A DNA stretch of 61,608 nt from Kytococcus schroeteri (GCF_002847825.1 NZ_PKIZ01000017.1:1-61608); one strand, 5' to 3'. Positions 8,219 to 16,681 are shown, counted from the stretch's first letter. Numbers and translations: made by a program. Notes: generated from the sequence alone by a model not told the origin.

Positions 8219-9199
8219 GTGCGCGCCATCGTGATCGACGACTCCGGCGAGAAGCCGGCCCTGACCCTGTCCGAGGTCGAGGACCCCACCCCCGGCGAGG
8301 GCGAGGTCCTCGTGGAGGTGGCGGCCGCCGGCGTCAACCGGGCCGACCTGGTGCAGGCCGCCGGCAAGTACCCGCCGCCGCCCGGTGAGAGCGAGGTGAT
8401 CGGCCTGGAGGTGAGCGGCCGCATCGCCGCCCTGGGCGCCGGCGACACGGGCGACTGGCAGGTGGGCGACGAGGTCTGCGCCCTGCTGGCCGGCGGCGGC
8501 TACGCCGAGCAGGTCGTCGTGCCGGTGGGCCAGCTGCTGCCCGTCCCCGCGGGCGTCGACCTGGTGACCGCCGCCGCCCTGCCCGAGGTCGCCTGCACCG
8601 TGTGGTCCAACCTCGTCGATGCGGGGCACCTGGCCGCCGGGGAGACCGTCCTGCTGCACGGCGGTTCGTCCGGCATCGGCACCATGGGCATCCAGGTGGC
8701 GCGCGCGCTGGGGGCCCGGGTGGCCGTGACCGCCGGCTCGCAGGAGAAGCTCGACCGCTGCCGCGAGCTGGGCGCCGAGATCCTCGTCAACTACAAGGAG
8801 ACCGACTTCGTCGAGGCCGTCCGCGACGCCACCGCCGACGGCGTCGACGTGGTCCTCGACCTCATCGGCGCCGACTACCTGGGCCGCAACCTGCAGGCCC
8901 TGGCCAAGGACGGCCGGCTCGTCGTCATCGGCCTCATGGGCGGGCGCGAGGGCGAGATCAACCTGGGCCTGATGCTGCAGCGCCGCCTCACCGTGCAGGC
9001 CACCTCCCTGCGAGGGCGGCCCCGCCCGGACAAGGCCCGCATCGTGGCGGCCGTGCGCGAGAACCTCTGGCCCCGCATCGAGGCCGGGGAGATCCGCCCG
9101 GTGGTGCAGGAGGTGCTGCCGATCACCGAGGCACAGCGGGCACACCAGCTGCTCAAGGAGTCCCAGCACGTCGGCAAGGTGGTGCTGCGGGTGGGCTGA
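8219..9199 (+). CDS. NAD(P)H:quinone oxidoreductase, zinc-less MDR family
   Basis: The 326-residue medium-chain reductase has an N-terminal GroES-like domain (GVNRADLVQAAGKYPPPPG) and a Rossmann domain with LLHGGSSGIGTMGIQVARALGARV at about 140-165. It lacks the zinc-ligand cysteines of alcohol dehydrogenases. The pattern NRADLxQxxGxYPPPxG is typical of the PIG3/TP53I3-like quinone oxidoreductases, which reduce quinones with NADPH. The start GTG 8219 has GAGGAGG upstream, and a -10-like TAGGGT lies at 8186-8191. It stands alone, divergent from the copper-chaperone operon. Confidence 0.9.
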   Translation: MRAIVIDDSGEKPALTLSEVEDPTPGEGEVLVEVAAAGVNRADLVQAAGKYPPPPGESEVIGLEVSGRIAALGAGDTGDWQVGDEVCALLAGGGYAEQVVVPVGQLLPVPAGVDLVTAAALPEVACTVWSNLVDAGHLAAGETVLLHGGSSGIGTMGIQVARALGARVAVTAGSQEKLDRCRELGAEILVNYKETDFVEAVRDATADGVDVVLDLIGADYLGRNLQALAKDGRLVVIGLMGGREGEINLGLMLQRRLTVQATSLRGRPRPDKARIVAAVRENLWPRIEAGEIRPVVQEVLPITEAQRAHQLLKESQHVGKVVLRVG

Positions 9200-9238
9200 G
9201 GTGATCTCGGGGCGGCGCAGCCAACCCCGACACCTTCC

Positions 9239-11359
9239 TCAGTCCGCCCGACGCCGTTGCCACAGCAGCGTGGCAACCATCACGACCACACACAGGCCAG
9301 CCGTCAGGAGCGCGACCAGTGTGACCTCCAGGTAGTTCTGCTGGGTGTAGTCCGCAGTGCCCCCGACGTACGCGAACAGCCACGCCGCGACGAGGGCGAT
9401 GGGCACGGAGATCACCACCGGCAGGAGCGTGGCCACCATCGTGGTGCGAGCCGCCTCTGCCGGGTCCAGCCCCGCCCGCTCCAGCAGGCGGTGCTCCTGC
9501 GCGGATTCCAGGGCACGGTCGCCCAAAGTGCGCAGGAGACCCACCAGAAGGAGTGCTGACGCAGCGAGCACGCCGGTTCGCATCCAGTCGGTGCCCGGGT
9601 GCTGGAAGTCGTCGTCCGGCCCCAGCACCTGCATCACCGCCGGCCTCGTGGTGCCCTCGAAGAGCCGTAGGGCATCGGCCGCGTCCCAGTCCAGTGGCCC
9701 ACTGACGTACACGGTGTCGGACGGCTCCCACCGCTCAGGGTCCCCGATGGCCACGTCCGTGAACAGACGCACTGCATCAGCCCCCTCCGTGGACGCACCC
9801 CCACAGGTGTCGACGGGTACGTCCATGCCGAAGAACTCCCGCGCGGCATGGCAGTCGCGAAAGACCACCGCCGTGCCATGACGGGACCCGTCTGCACCCA
9901 CCCGCGATCGGGCCACCTCTCCGCCCGCCGCCGCAGCCCGTTGCGCCAGGTCATCCGGGAATCGCGCGGGCGCGTCGTCCCAGTAGGCGCTCCAGACCTT
10001 GGTCTCCCCCGCCGCCTGGGCGAAGGCGGGGCCGCTCTGGGTGCCGTTGTAGAGGGACACCTCCGATCCCACGATGAACACGAGCACGCCCACGAACGCA
10101 CCGGCCCTGGCCAGGCGCGTGGCACCACCCCCGAGACGCTTGGCCGCCAGCCACCGGGTGGGGTGGGCCGACCGGGCGAACAGCCGTGCCGCCCACCGTG
10201 ACAGCACGGGCAGGCCGAGCGGTAGCCCGACGATGACCAGCACGGCACCCCCCATGAGCATGAAGAGCGAGAAGTCGGAGCTGGCGGAGCCCAACCACAC
10301 GGGCAGGGGGATGGCGACCGCCAGAGCCAGCAGACCGAGGACCAGCGGGGCCAACCCCCAGTCACCGAGCGAGAACCGAGCACCGGCACGTCGCTCCGAC
10401 GTGCTCGCCGTGGCCGCCCACACCGACCCCAGCAGGACGACCCCGAGCACGACGGGCAGGGCCCACCAGAGGGGGATCCGCGCAGCCGGCAGGAGAAGGG
10501 CGTCGTTGCCGGGCCAGGAGTTTCGGTGGCTGAGAGTCAGGCCCCACAGCAGGCCACCCGCCGCGGCACCGAGCCCGCACAGGACAGCCGTCTCGAGGAC
10601 GACCACCTGCCGGATCGCCACGCGGCTGACGCCCAGCGCCCACAGGTGCCGGGCACGATCCCGGGTGACGCCGGACACCGCTCGCGCCGCCGTGCCCAGG
10701 AGCAGCACCGCAGGGAACACCACGAGCGCGAGAACGGACATGAGTCCCGGGATACCTGCCGGCACGTCGAGCGTGGTCTCGGTCCAGGTCACCTTCGACT
10801 CGCCGGGCCCGTATCCCGAGATGCGCTCCGACATGTCTCGGTCGAGCTGCTGCCCCTGTGGCGGGCGAGCGATGGCGTAGCCCTCGCTCCGGGAGATCAG
10901 GAAGTCGTCCCCGATGACACCCCCCTCACCCGACCCGGCCGTGCTCGGCCGCAACCCCAGGTCCTCGGCCGTCAGCCCCTGCCGCACCAGACCCGGCGAA
11001 ACCACGGCCTCACCCGGCGCGGGCAACCGGTCCAACCCCGGCGGCACCAGAGCCGGGTCGTCCTCGTGACCGGGGTCGGGCTCGATCCACTGCACCGGAA
11101 TCTGCCCCACCCCACCGGGAAGCACCGGCATGGTCTTTGCCCAGGTGGCCGTGGCAGGAGCCCCCATCACGGGCTGGCGGGCGCCCAGGTGCGCGTCGGC
11201 CAGCACCACCTGCCGCACCAGCATCACCCCGACCAACAGCGCCACCGTGGCCACCACCGAGGAGACCACCAGACTCACCTGACGCCACCGCTGCCGGGGG
11301 CTGCCCGACAACGCCAACCCCCGCGCCACCCGCCAGGCAGCACCCCACGACGAACTCAC
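9239..11359 (-). CDS. Large FtsX-like ABC permease of the peptide-associated transporter
   Basis: The 706-residue membrane protein has one N-terminal hydrophobic helix (about 28-50), an extracellular segment to about 205, a core of several helices around 210-440, a second extracellular region (about 445-590) and four C-terminal segments. This duplicated FtsX/MacB layout resembles permeases that accompany secreted peptides, such as the lactococcin-972-associated integral membrane proteins, although I see no diagnostic motif for that subgroup. Its GTG start overlaps the stop of the ATPase gene (GTGA). Its codon usage seems slightly less GC-biased than that of its neighbours. It probably exports, or gives immunity to, the small secreted peptide encoded at 12140-12400. 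Confidence 0.8.
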   Translation of the reverse strand: MSSSWGAAWRVARGLALSGSPRQRWRQVSLVVSSVVATVALLVGVMLVRQVVLADAHLGARQPVMGAPATATWAKTMPVLPGGVGQIPVQWIEPDPGHEDDPALVPPGLDRLPAPGEAVVSPGLVRQGLTAEDLGLRPSTAGSGEGGVIGDDFLISRSEGYAIARPPQGQQLDRDMSERISGYGPGESKVTWTETTLDVPAGIPGLMSVLALVVFPAVLLLGTAARAVSGVTRDRARHLWALGVSRVAIRQVVVLETAVLCGLGAAAGGLLWGLTLSHRNSWPGNDALLLPAARIPLWWALPVVLGVVLLGSVWAATASTSERRAGARFSLGDWGLAPLVLGLLALAVAIPLPVWLGSASSDFSLFMLMGGAVLVIVGLPLGLPVLSRWAARLFARSAHPTRWLAAKRLGGGATRLARAGAFVGVLVFIVGSEVSLYNGTQSGPAFAQAAGETKVWSAYWDDAPARFPDDLAQRAAAAGGEVARSRVGADGSRHGTAVVFRDCHAAREFFGMDVPVDTCGGASTEGADAVRLFTDVAIGDPERWEPSDTVYVSGPLDWDAADALRLFEGTTRPAVMQVLGPDDDFQHPGTDWMRTGVLAASALLLVGLLRTLGDRALESAQEHRLLERAGLDPAEAARTTMVATLLPVVISVPIALVAAWLFAYVGGTADYTQQNYLEVTLVALLTAGLCVVVMVATLLWQRRRAD

Positions 11360-12012
11360 GCCCGCCCCCGCAGGTCCACCACGGCATCACACGCCGCAGC
11401 CACCGCCGGATCATGCGTCGCGATCAACGCCCCCACCCCCGTAGCCCGCACCCGCTCAGCGATGAGCTCGATCACCTCACCAGCGGTCACCCGGTCCAGA
11501 CTCGCCGTCGGCTCATCAGCCACCAACAACACCGCCCCCGGCCGCACCAACGCCCGCGCGATCGACACCCGCTGCGCCTGCCCACCAGAGATCTCGTCCA
11601 CCGCCTTGTCCGCATGCCCGGCCAACCCCACCGCCGCCAACGACTCCCGCGCCAACCCCAACGCCTCACCCCGCGGCACACCGTCGAACAACAACGTCAC
11701 CGCCACGTTCTCGGCCACCGACAACTCCGGCAACAAACCCGACTCCTGGTAGGCCACCCCCACCAACTCACGCCGCAACCGCGCACGCCGCCCCGCCCGC
11801 GCCCCCGACATGTCCTGACCACCCACCAGCACCCGACCCGACGACGGCCGCTGCATCCCCACCACACACGACAAGATGCTGCTCTTGCCCGACCCACTGG
11901 GCCCCATCAACGCCACCGACTCACCCCGCCCCACCCGCAACGAGAAACCCTCCACCACCGGACGGTCATACGAAACACCCAACTCAACGAGCTCCAACGC
12001 AGGAACAACCAC
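11356..12012 (-). CDS. ABC transporter ATPase, partner of the large permease
   Basis: The ATPase has Walker A GPSGSGKSS, Q-loop YQESGLLPE, signature SGGQAQRVSIARAL, Walker B VLLVADEPTASLD and the H-loop THD. It belongs to the MacB/LolD-type group of ATPases that serve FtsX-like permeases. Start choice: GTG 12012 is preceded at 8 nt by GGTGAGG and begins directly before the ABC fold (PALELVELGVSY). A TTG at 12051 would add 13 residues and has no ribosome site. The gene overlaps the permease by four bases. Upstream lies a strong hairpin (12093-12132) that separates it from the secreted-peptide gene. Confidence 0.85.
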   Translation of the reverse strand: MVVPALELVELGVSYDRPVVEGFSLRVGRGESVALMGPSGSGKSSILSCVVGMQRPSSGRVLVGGQDMSGARAGRRARLRRELVGVAYQESGLLPELSVAENVAVTLLFDGVPRGEALGLARESLAAVGLAGHADKAVDEISGGQAQRVSIARALVRPGAVLLVADEPTASLDRVTAGEVIELIAERVRATGVGALIATHDPAVAAACDAVVDLRGRA

Positions 12013-12062
12013 GACGCGCACCTCACCAGACAAGACGACACAGAACGACAACGAACGGCAGG

Positions 12063-12080
12063 GACTCCTGACCAGGAGTC
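12063..12080. repeat. Short perfect inverted repeat before the ATPase gene
   Basis: The arms GACTCCTG and CAGGAGTC are separated by AC. It lies in the leader between the peptide-gene hairpin and the ATPase start, and might tune translation of the ATPase. Confidence 0.4.
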
Positions 12081-12092
12081 AACACCGGACGA

Positions 12093-12132
12093 CAGGAGCG
12101 CGGGACGACCACCTGGCCGCCCCGCGCTCCTG
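12093..12132 (-). terminator. Hairpin (attenuator/partial terminator) after the secreted-peptide gene
   Basis: Perfect 12-bp arms CAGGAGCGCGGG (12093-12104) and CCCGCGCTCCTG (12121-12132) are separated by a 16-nt loop. The hairpin starts seven bases beyond the peptide-gene stop and before the ABC genes. This position fits an intercistronic attenuator that lets the peptide be made in excess over its transporter. Confidence 0.65.
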
Positions 12133-12139
12133 CAGGAAC

Positions 12140-12400
12140 TCATCGGCGAGGAACGACCCAGCCCCCACAGTTGTCGATGAGCTTCAGGCGGCAGGAGCGG
12201 AACTCCTTGATGCTGGTCGACTGGACCATGTGGCCGCAGGAACCCCCGGCCGAGTCACGCACGAAGGCGGTGTAGCCACCCATGCGGGCCTGCCCTTCCA
12301 TCTCGTGCCCGTCGGTCGTCGCACTCACCGCAACGTCCGCGGCAGCGGAACCGCCGGTCATGACGAGCAGGGCAGCCGTAGCCGCAGGGATCTTTCGCAT
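12140..12400 (-). CDS. Small secreted cysteine-containing protein
   Basis: The 86-residue protein has a classical signal peptide (MRKIPAATAALLVMTGGSAAA, cleavage expected near residue 21). The mature part is about 65 residues with three cysteines, in GGSCGHM, RSCRLK and DNCGGW, and is net basic towards its end (WVVPRR). The ATG at 12400 has the ribosome site GGGGAGA; an upstream in-frame ATG at 12463 lacks one and would spoil the signal peptide. I recognise no family. Its place at the head of an ABC ATPase/permease operon, with a hairpin in between, suggests an exported bacteriocin-like or signalling peptide. A stand-alone secreted protein is possible. Confidence 0.65.
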   Translation of the reverse strand: MRKIPAATAALLVMTGGSAAADVAVSATTDGHEMEGQARMGGYTAFVRDSAGGSCGHMVQSTSIKEFRSCRLKLIDNCGGWVVPRR

Positions 12401-12473
12401 GGTGTTCTCCCCGTGAGTGATCGCCCCATGTGTGTGCGAAGGGGCATCGCCATCAAGCCTCACCGTGTGTGTG

Positions 12474-12502
12474 TGTCAAGCGCTACGCAGCGCTCCGCTT
12501 GA
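12474..12502 (-). promoter_or_regulatory. -35 box and overlapping palindrome before the secreted-peptide gene
   Basis: A perfect -35 hexamer TTGACA is read on the minus strand at 12474-12479, about 75 bases before the peptide ATG. An inverted repeat TCAAGCG...CGCTTGA (12476-12502), with an inner AGCGCT repeated twice, overlaps it. The -10 match is weak. The palindrome is a candidate repressor or activator site. Confidence 0.45.
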
Positions 12503-12587
12503 GTGTTCGGCAGATGTTCACGCCAGAGATCAGCGGACGGACCCACGACCCGAGGTCCAGGACACCCCACCCCCTACCCTGCGCCCC

Positions 12588-13595
12588 ATGACCTCCCCCG
12601 GCAGCATCACCGATGTCCCCGGCCTGCGGGTCGGCCACGCCCAGCGCACCGACGACGGGTGGCGCACCGGCGTCACCGTCGTGCTCCCGCCGCCCGGCAC
12701 GGTGGGCGCCGTGGACGTCCGCGGCGGAGGGCCGGCCACCCACGAGACCGACGCACTCCACCCGGCCTCGCTCGTCCCCACCGTCGATGCCGTGGTGCTC
12801 ACCGGCGGCTCGGCCTTCGGACTGGCTTCGGTGACCGGCGTGCAGGCGTGGTGCGAGGAAACCGGGCGCGGCTTCCCGACGCCGGGCGGCATCGTGCCGA
12901 TCGTGCCCGGGGCCGCGCTCTACGACCTCGCGCGGGGTGGGGTGGTGCGGGACTCCGCCGGCGCCCCCACCCGGCCGGACGCAGCGATGGGGCGGGCCGC
13001 CGCGCAGGACGCCGCCGCACAGCCCGAGGGGGCGGAGGTGACCCGCGGGCGGGTGGGCGCCGGCACCGGGGCGCGGGTGATGGGGGCGAGCCGGCCCGGT
13101 GGACTGGGCACCGCATCGGTGCGGCTGGGCGGCGACGAGGATGGCGGCGGGCCCGTGGTCGGCGCGCTGGTAGCGGTGAACGCGCACGGCACGCCGGTGA
13201 CGGTGGACCCGGCCGACCTGTGCGACCCGGTGCCCACCACGGGGGTGCTCAGCGATGCCCCCACCCACCCCGGCGCACAGGACCTGGGTGACTCCCCGGC
13301 ATCGACCCCGCGGCACGGCACGAACACGACGCTGGCCGTCGTCGCGACCGACCTGGCGCTCACCGTGGCCCAGACCGAGGCCGTGTGCCGCGCCGCGCAC
13401 GCCGGCATGGCCCGCGCGCTCGATCCGGTGCACAGCCTGGTGGACGGTGACGTGGTGTTCGGCCTGGCCACCGGCACGCGGCCGCTGCCGGAGGACGCCG
13501 ACGCCGTGACCACCACTCTGCTGCAGGTGCAGCAAGCGGCGGCCACGGCGGTGCAGCGGGCGATCGCCGACGGGGTCTCCCGCCGGCACGGCTGA
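12588..13595 (+). CDS. S58-family (DmpA/P1-type) peptidase
   Basis: The 335-residue protein is related to DmpA aminopeptidase and beta-peptidyl aminopeptidases, Ntn hydrolases that cut themselves into two chains. It starts with the family's TDVPGLRVGHA segment and has GGSAFGL and the long glycine-rich middle. The expected self-cleavage site lies in HGTNTTLAVVATD, with Thr247 after Asn246 as the likely nucleophile. The ATG at 12588 lies seven bases after a TACCCT -10 box (12575-12580), so the transcript is probably leaderless. It converges on lutC with a two-base gap. Its natural substrate cannot be read from the sequence. Confidence 0.87.
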   Translation: MTSPGSITDVPGLRVGHAQRTDDGWRTGVTVVLPPPGTVGAVDVRGGGPATHETDALHPASLVPTVDAVVLTGGSAFGLASVTGVQAWCEETGRGFPTPGGIVPIVPGAALYDLARGGVVRDSAGAPTRPDAAMGRAAAQDAAAQPEGAEVTRGRVGAGTGARVMGASRPGGLGTASVRLGGDEDGGGPVVGALVAVNAHGTPVTVDPADLCDPVPTTGVLSDAPTHPGAQDLGDSPASTPRHGTNTTLAVVATDLALTVAQTEAVCRAAHAGMARALDPVHSLVDGDVVFGLATGTRPLPEDADAVTTTLLQVQQAAATAVQRAIADGVSRRHG

Positions 13596-13597
13596 GC

Positions 13598-14254
13598 TCA
13601 GTCGGTGACCAGCAGCACGATCAGGGTGCGGGGCCCGTGGACTCCCTCCACCCGCTCCAGCTCGATGTCGCTGGTCGCACTCGGACCGCTGATCCACGTC
13701 TGCGGCTGGGCAGCCTCCGCATCGGGGTGCAGGCGAGCCACGGCCTGCGGCACATCGGCCACCACCTGCTCGGCGCGGACCACACAGACGTGGGTGTCCG
13801 GCACCAGGCTCAGCGCGCGGCGCCCCTGCTCCGGGCCATGGTCGAGCACGATCGTCCCGGTCGCGGCGATGCCGACTGCGGCGGCGGTGACCACCGCATC
13901 CACCCCGTCCAGCCCCGCGGTGTCGACCTCCTGCTCGGCGACCACCCGCATCGACCCGTGGCGCACCTCGGACAGCCACCGGTCATCGAGGCCGGTGGGG
14001 ACGACCACCGAGGAGCACCCGGCCACCTGCAGGGCGCCAGCCACGGCCCGCGGCAGGTCGTCGGAGGTGACGGGCTGCACGGTGGCCCGGTAGTCACGCA
14101 CCACCTCGGTGAATCGCTCCAGCACCCCCTCGGCAGGTGGTTCGGCGCCCTGCATGGTGGGCATGGTGCGGTGCCCGACCTGCGGGTCGGGGGCACCGTC
14201 CACGTCGGCGAGCGCGCCGCGCAGTCGGTCCAGGATCTCGCTACGGGCGCTCAT
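13598..14254 (-). CDS. lutC: Lactate utilization protein C (LUD domain)
   Basis: The 218-residue LUD-domain protein is the third component of the LutABC complex, which oxidises L-lactate to pyruvate. The core is DAVVTAAAVGIAATGTIVLDHG at about 115-140, and the C-terminal LERVEGVHGPRTLIVLLVTD is typical of LutC. The ATG overlaps the stop of lutB (ATGA). It is the last gene of the operon lutA-lutB-lutC. Confidence 0.92.
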   Translation of the reverse strand: MSARSEILDRLRGALADVDGAPDPQVGHRTMPTMQGAEPPAEGVLERFTEVVRDYRATVQPVTSDDLPRAVAGALQVAGCSSVVVPTGLDDRWLSEVRHGSMRVVAEQEVDTAGLDGVDAVVTAAAVGIAATGTIVLDHGPEQGRRALSLVPDTHVCVVRAEQVVADVPQAVARLHPDAEAAQPQTWISGPSATSDIELERVEGVHGPRTLIVLLVTD

Positions 14255-15732
14255 CGCTCGCCTTTCTCGGTCGTGTCGTCACCGTGCTCGCGGGCCCACC
14301 ACTGGCGGAAGGTCTCCGCGGGTGGCGCCGAAAGGTCCCGCGCCCCGGTCCACGCACCGAGGCCGGGCAGCGCCCGGAACGGACGGTCACCCCGCAGTCG
14401 ACCCACGGTGGTGGCGGCCCGTTGAGCAGCCTCCAACCGGCGGTGGTCGGACATCACCCAGGTGGCCGCCTTCATCGCCGCCGCCTCGGCCCGGTGCCCG
14501 CCGGCCTCCACCGAGCGCTCCCGACCCTCCACCAGCAGGGTGGGGATGTCGATGCGCACCGGGCAGGCGTCGAAGCAGGCGCCGCACAGGCTGGAGGCGT
14601 AGGGCAGGGAGGCGTCCACCTCGGAGGACACCCCGCGCAGCAGCGGGTTGAGCACGGCGCCGATGGGGCCGGGGTAGACCGAGCCGTAGGCGTGGCCACC
14701 GGTGCGCTCGTAGACCGGGCAGACGTTCAGGCAGGCCGAGCAGCGGATGCAGCGCAGCGCCTGCCGGCCGGTGGTGTCCGCCAGGGCATGGGACCGCCCG
14801 TTGTCCAGCAGCACCACGTGCACCTCCTGCGGCCCGTCGCCGGGGTGCACCCCGCTCCAGACGGTGGTGTACGGGTTCATCCGCTCGCCGGTGCTCGAAC
14901 GCGGCAGCAGCTGCAGCATCGACTCCAGGTCCTCCCAGCGGGGCAGCACCTTCTCGATGCCGACCACCGAGACCAGGGTCTCGGGCAGGGTCAGGCACAT
15001 CCGGCCGTTGCCCTCGGACTCCACCACCACCAGGCTGCCGGTCTCGGCCACGGCGAAGTTGGCCCCGGAGACCGCGACCTTGGCGCGCAGGAACTTCTCG
15101 CGCAGGTGCACCCGGGCCGCCTCGGCCAGGCGGGCGGGTTCGTCGGTGAGGTCCGCCGGCGCCGGGCGGCCCACCCGGCCCATCTCGGCGCGGAAGATGT
15201 CCCGCACCTCGCTGCGGTTGCGGTGGATCGCCGGCACCAGGATGTGGCTGGGCAGGTCACCGCCGAGTTGCACGATGAGCTCGGCCAGGTCGGTCTCCCA
15301 GGCGTGGATGCCCGCGCCCTCCAGGGCCTCGTTCAGCTCGATCTCCTGGGTGGCCATCGACTTGACCTTCACCACCTCCTCGGCCCCCTTGGCCCGGGCG
15401 ATGTCGATGACGATGCGGTTCGCCTCGGCAGCGTCGCGGGCCCAGTGCACGGTGGCCCCACGGGCGGTCAGCTGCTCCTCGAGCTGCTCGAGATAGTGCG
15501 GCAGGTGGCGCAGCGCCTCGTCCTTGGTGGCCTCCCCGGCCAGTCGGAGCTGCTCCCACTGGTCGACCTCGCCGACCACCTCGGCCCGCTTGGCGCGGAT
15601 GGTGTGGGTGGCGTGGTGCAGGTTGCGCCGCTGCGTGCTCTTGCCCAGCGCCTCGCGGGCCGCTTCCGGGAAGGGAGGCATGCCCAGGAAGGTGGGCGAG
15701 GTCTGCTGGACCGGTCCGGGAATGGTCGTCAT
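14251..15732 (-). CDS. lutB: Lactate utilization iron-sulfur protein LutB
   Basis: The 493-residue protein combines an N-terminal LUD domain (VKVKSMATQEIELNEALEGAG, VAVSGANFAVAETGSLV) with two 4Fe-4S clusters: CIRCSACLNVCPVYE near residue 325 and CGACFDACPVRIDI near residue 382. It is the electron-transferring subunit of the lactate oxidation complex. The ATG at 15732 overlaps the lutA stop (ATGA), and its own stop overlaps the lutC start. The longer frame upstream belongs to lutA shadow sequence. Confidence 0.93.
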   Translation of the reverse strand: MTTIPGPVQQTSPTFLGMPPFPEAAREALGKSTQRRNLHHATHTIRAKRAEVVGEVDQWEQLRLAGEATKDEALRHLPHYLEQLEEQLTARGATVHWARDAAEANRIVIDIARAKGAEEVVKVKSMATQEIELNEALEGAGIHAWETDLAELIVQLGGDLPSHILVPAIHRNRSEVRDIFRAEMGRVGRPAPADLTDEPARLAEAARVHLREKFLRAKVAVSGANFAVAETGSLVVVESEGNGRMCLTLPETLVSVVGIEKVLPRWEDLESMLQLLPRSSTGERMNPYTTVWSGVHPGDGPQEVHVVLLDNGRSHALADTTGRQALRCIRCSACLNVCPVYERTGGHAYGSVYPGPIGAVLNPLLRGVSSEVDASLPYASSLCGACFDACPVRIDIPTLLVEGRERSVEAGGHRAEAAAMKAATWVMSDHRRLEAAQRAATTVGRLRGDRPFRALPGLGAWTGARDLSAPPAETFRQWWAREHGDDTTEKGER

Positions 15733-16526
15733 GCTGGGTCCTCCTGGGTGGATGCGAGCACCTCGGCCAGGTGCAGGGTGCGCACGCCGGACCGCTGCCG
15801 GCCGAGCACTCCGCCGATCTGGGCCAGGCACGAGTTGTCCCCGGCCACCACGACCTCGGCGCCGGTGGCCGTCACCTGCCGGGCCTTCTCGGCCCCCATC
15901 GCCACCGAGACGTCGGAGTTCTTCACGGCGAAGGTGCCGCCGAAGCCGCAGCACTCCTGCGCCCCCGGCAGCTCGCGCAGGTCGATGCCGCGCACCGCCC
16001 GGAGCAGCTGCAAGGGGCGGTCGCCGACGCGCAGCATGCGCAGTGAGTGGCAGGTGGGGTGGTAGGTCACCGAGTGCGGGAAGAAGGCCCCCACATCGGT
16101 GACCCCCAGCACGTCGACGAGGAACTCCGAGAGCTCGTGCACGCGCGGGGCCAGCGCGGCGGCATCGCGCTCCAGGCCGGTGTCGCCCACGGCGCGGGCG
16201 ATGCCGGTGTGCTGGTGGCGCACCGAGCCCACGCAGGAGCCCGAGGGGGCCACCACCGCGTCGTAGTCACCGAAGGTGTCGATGAAGGAGCGCACCAGTC
16301 CGGCGGCCCGCGGCCCGTACCCGGTGTTGGTGAACATCTGGCCGCAGCAGGTCTGCTCCATCGGGAAGTCGACCTGCACCCCAAGACGCTCCAGCAGTCG
16401 GACCGTGGCCTTGGGCGCCTCGGGCCACATGGTGTCGTTGAAACAGGTGGCGAACAGGGCAACCCGGCGGGGGCGGGAGGGTGGGAGAGAGGCGCCTGCA
16501 GCGCCCTCGATCTGGGCAGTCGTCAC
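15729..16526 (-). CDS. lutA: Lactate utilization protein LutA (CCG-domain)
   Basis: The 265-residue protein contains two cysteine-rich CCG domains (ATCFND...EQTCCGQMF and TYHPTCHSLRML...GAQECCGFGGTF), the hallmark of LutA/GlpC-type heterodisulfide-reductase-like subunits. It starts at GTG 16526, preceded by GGAAGGACGG. This start overlaps, as GTGA, the stop of a fossil lactate-permease reading frame, so the ancestral operon was probably lldP-lutABC. No separate promoter is obvious; the remnant region may now hold it. Confidence 0.93.
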   Translation of the reverse strand: MTTAQIEGAAGASLPPSRPRRVALFATCFNDTMWPEAPKATVRLLERLGVQVDFPMEQTCCGQMFTNTGYGPRAAGLVRSFIDTFGDYDAVVAPSGSCVGSVRHQHTGIARAVGDTGLERDAAALAPRVHELSEFLVDVLGVTDVGAFFPHSVTYHPTCHSLRMLRVGDRPLQLLRAVRGIDLRELPGAQECCGFGGTFAVKNSDVSVAMGAEKARQVTATGAEVVVAGDNSCLAQIGGVLGRQRSGVRTLHLAEVLASTQEDPA

Positions 16527-16636
16527 GGCATCCGTCCTTCCAGCACGGTGGCCTGCAGGCCGACGATGAGGCAGGCCACCACCAGCCTACCGATGCTCCA
16601 GGGCAGCCCCTTGCGCAGGATCTCCGACTCCCGCCC
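16523..16636 (-). pseudogene. lldP: 3' remnant of an L-lactate permease gene
   Basis: The minus-strand frame upstream of lutA reads ESEILRKGLPWS followed by a hydrophobic helix (LVVACLIVGLQATVL) and ends GRMP-stop. This resembles the extreme C-terminus of LldP/LctP lactate permeases (pattern ...LQAxVLxxMIP). About 37 codons remain; the rest of the gene (normally over 500 codons) is absent. The fragment is in the same frame as, and 15 codons after, the stop of the ABC ATPase gene. Its TGA overlaps the lutA GTG, preserving the ancestral coupling. The assignment rests on recalled family sequences, so an alignment would settle it. Confidence 0.65.
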
Positions 16637-16681
16637 GCGCGGGGTTTGGGCGGACCTCACGCGGGACTGACCCGCGAGGGC

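Noticed and set aside
12140..12400. Calling the secreted peptide a lactococcin-972 family bacteriocin
   Set aside because: The gene order is similar, but the mature sequence lacks the Trp/Gly/Tyr pattern of that family and carries three cysteines instead. Only a family-neutral name is supported.
12463..12474. The GTGTGTGTGT stretch as a phase-variation repeat
   Set aside because: It is only about five dinucleotides long and lies between the -35 and the leader of the peptide gene. This is too short to claim slippage.
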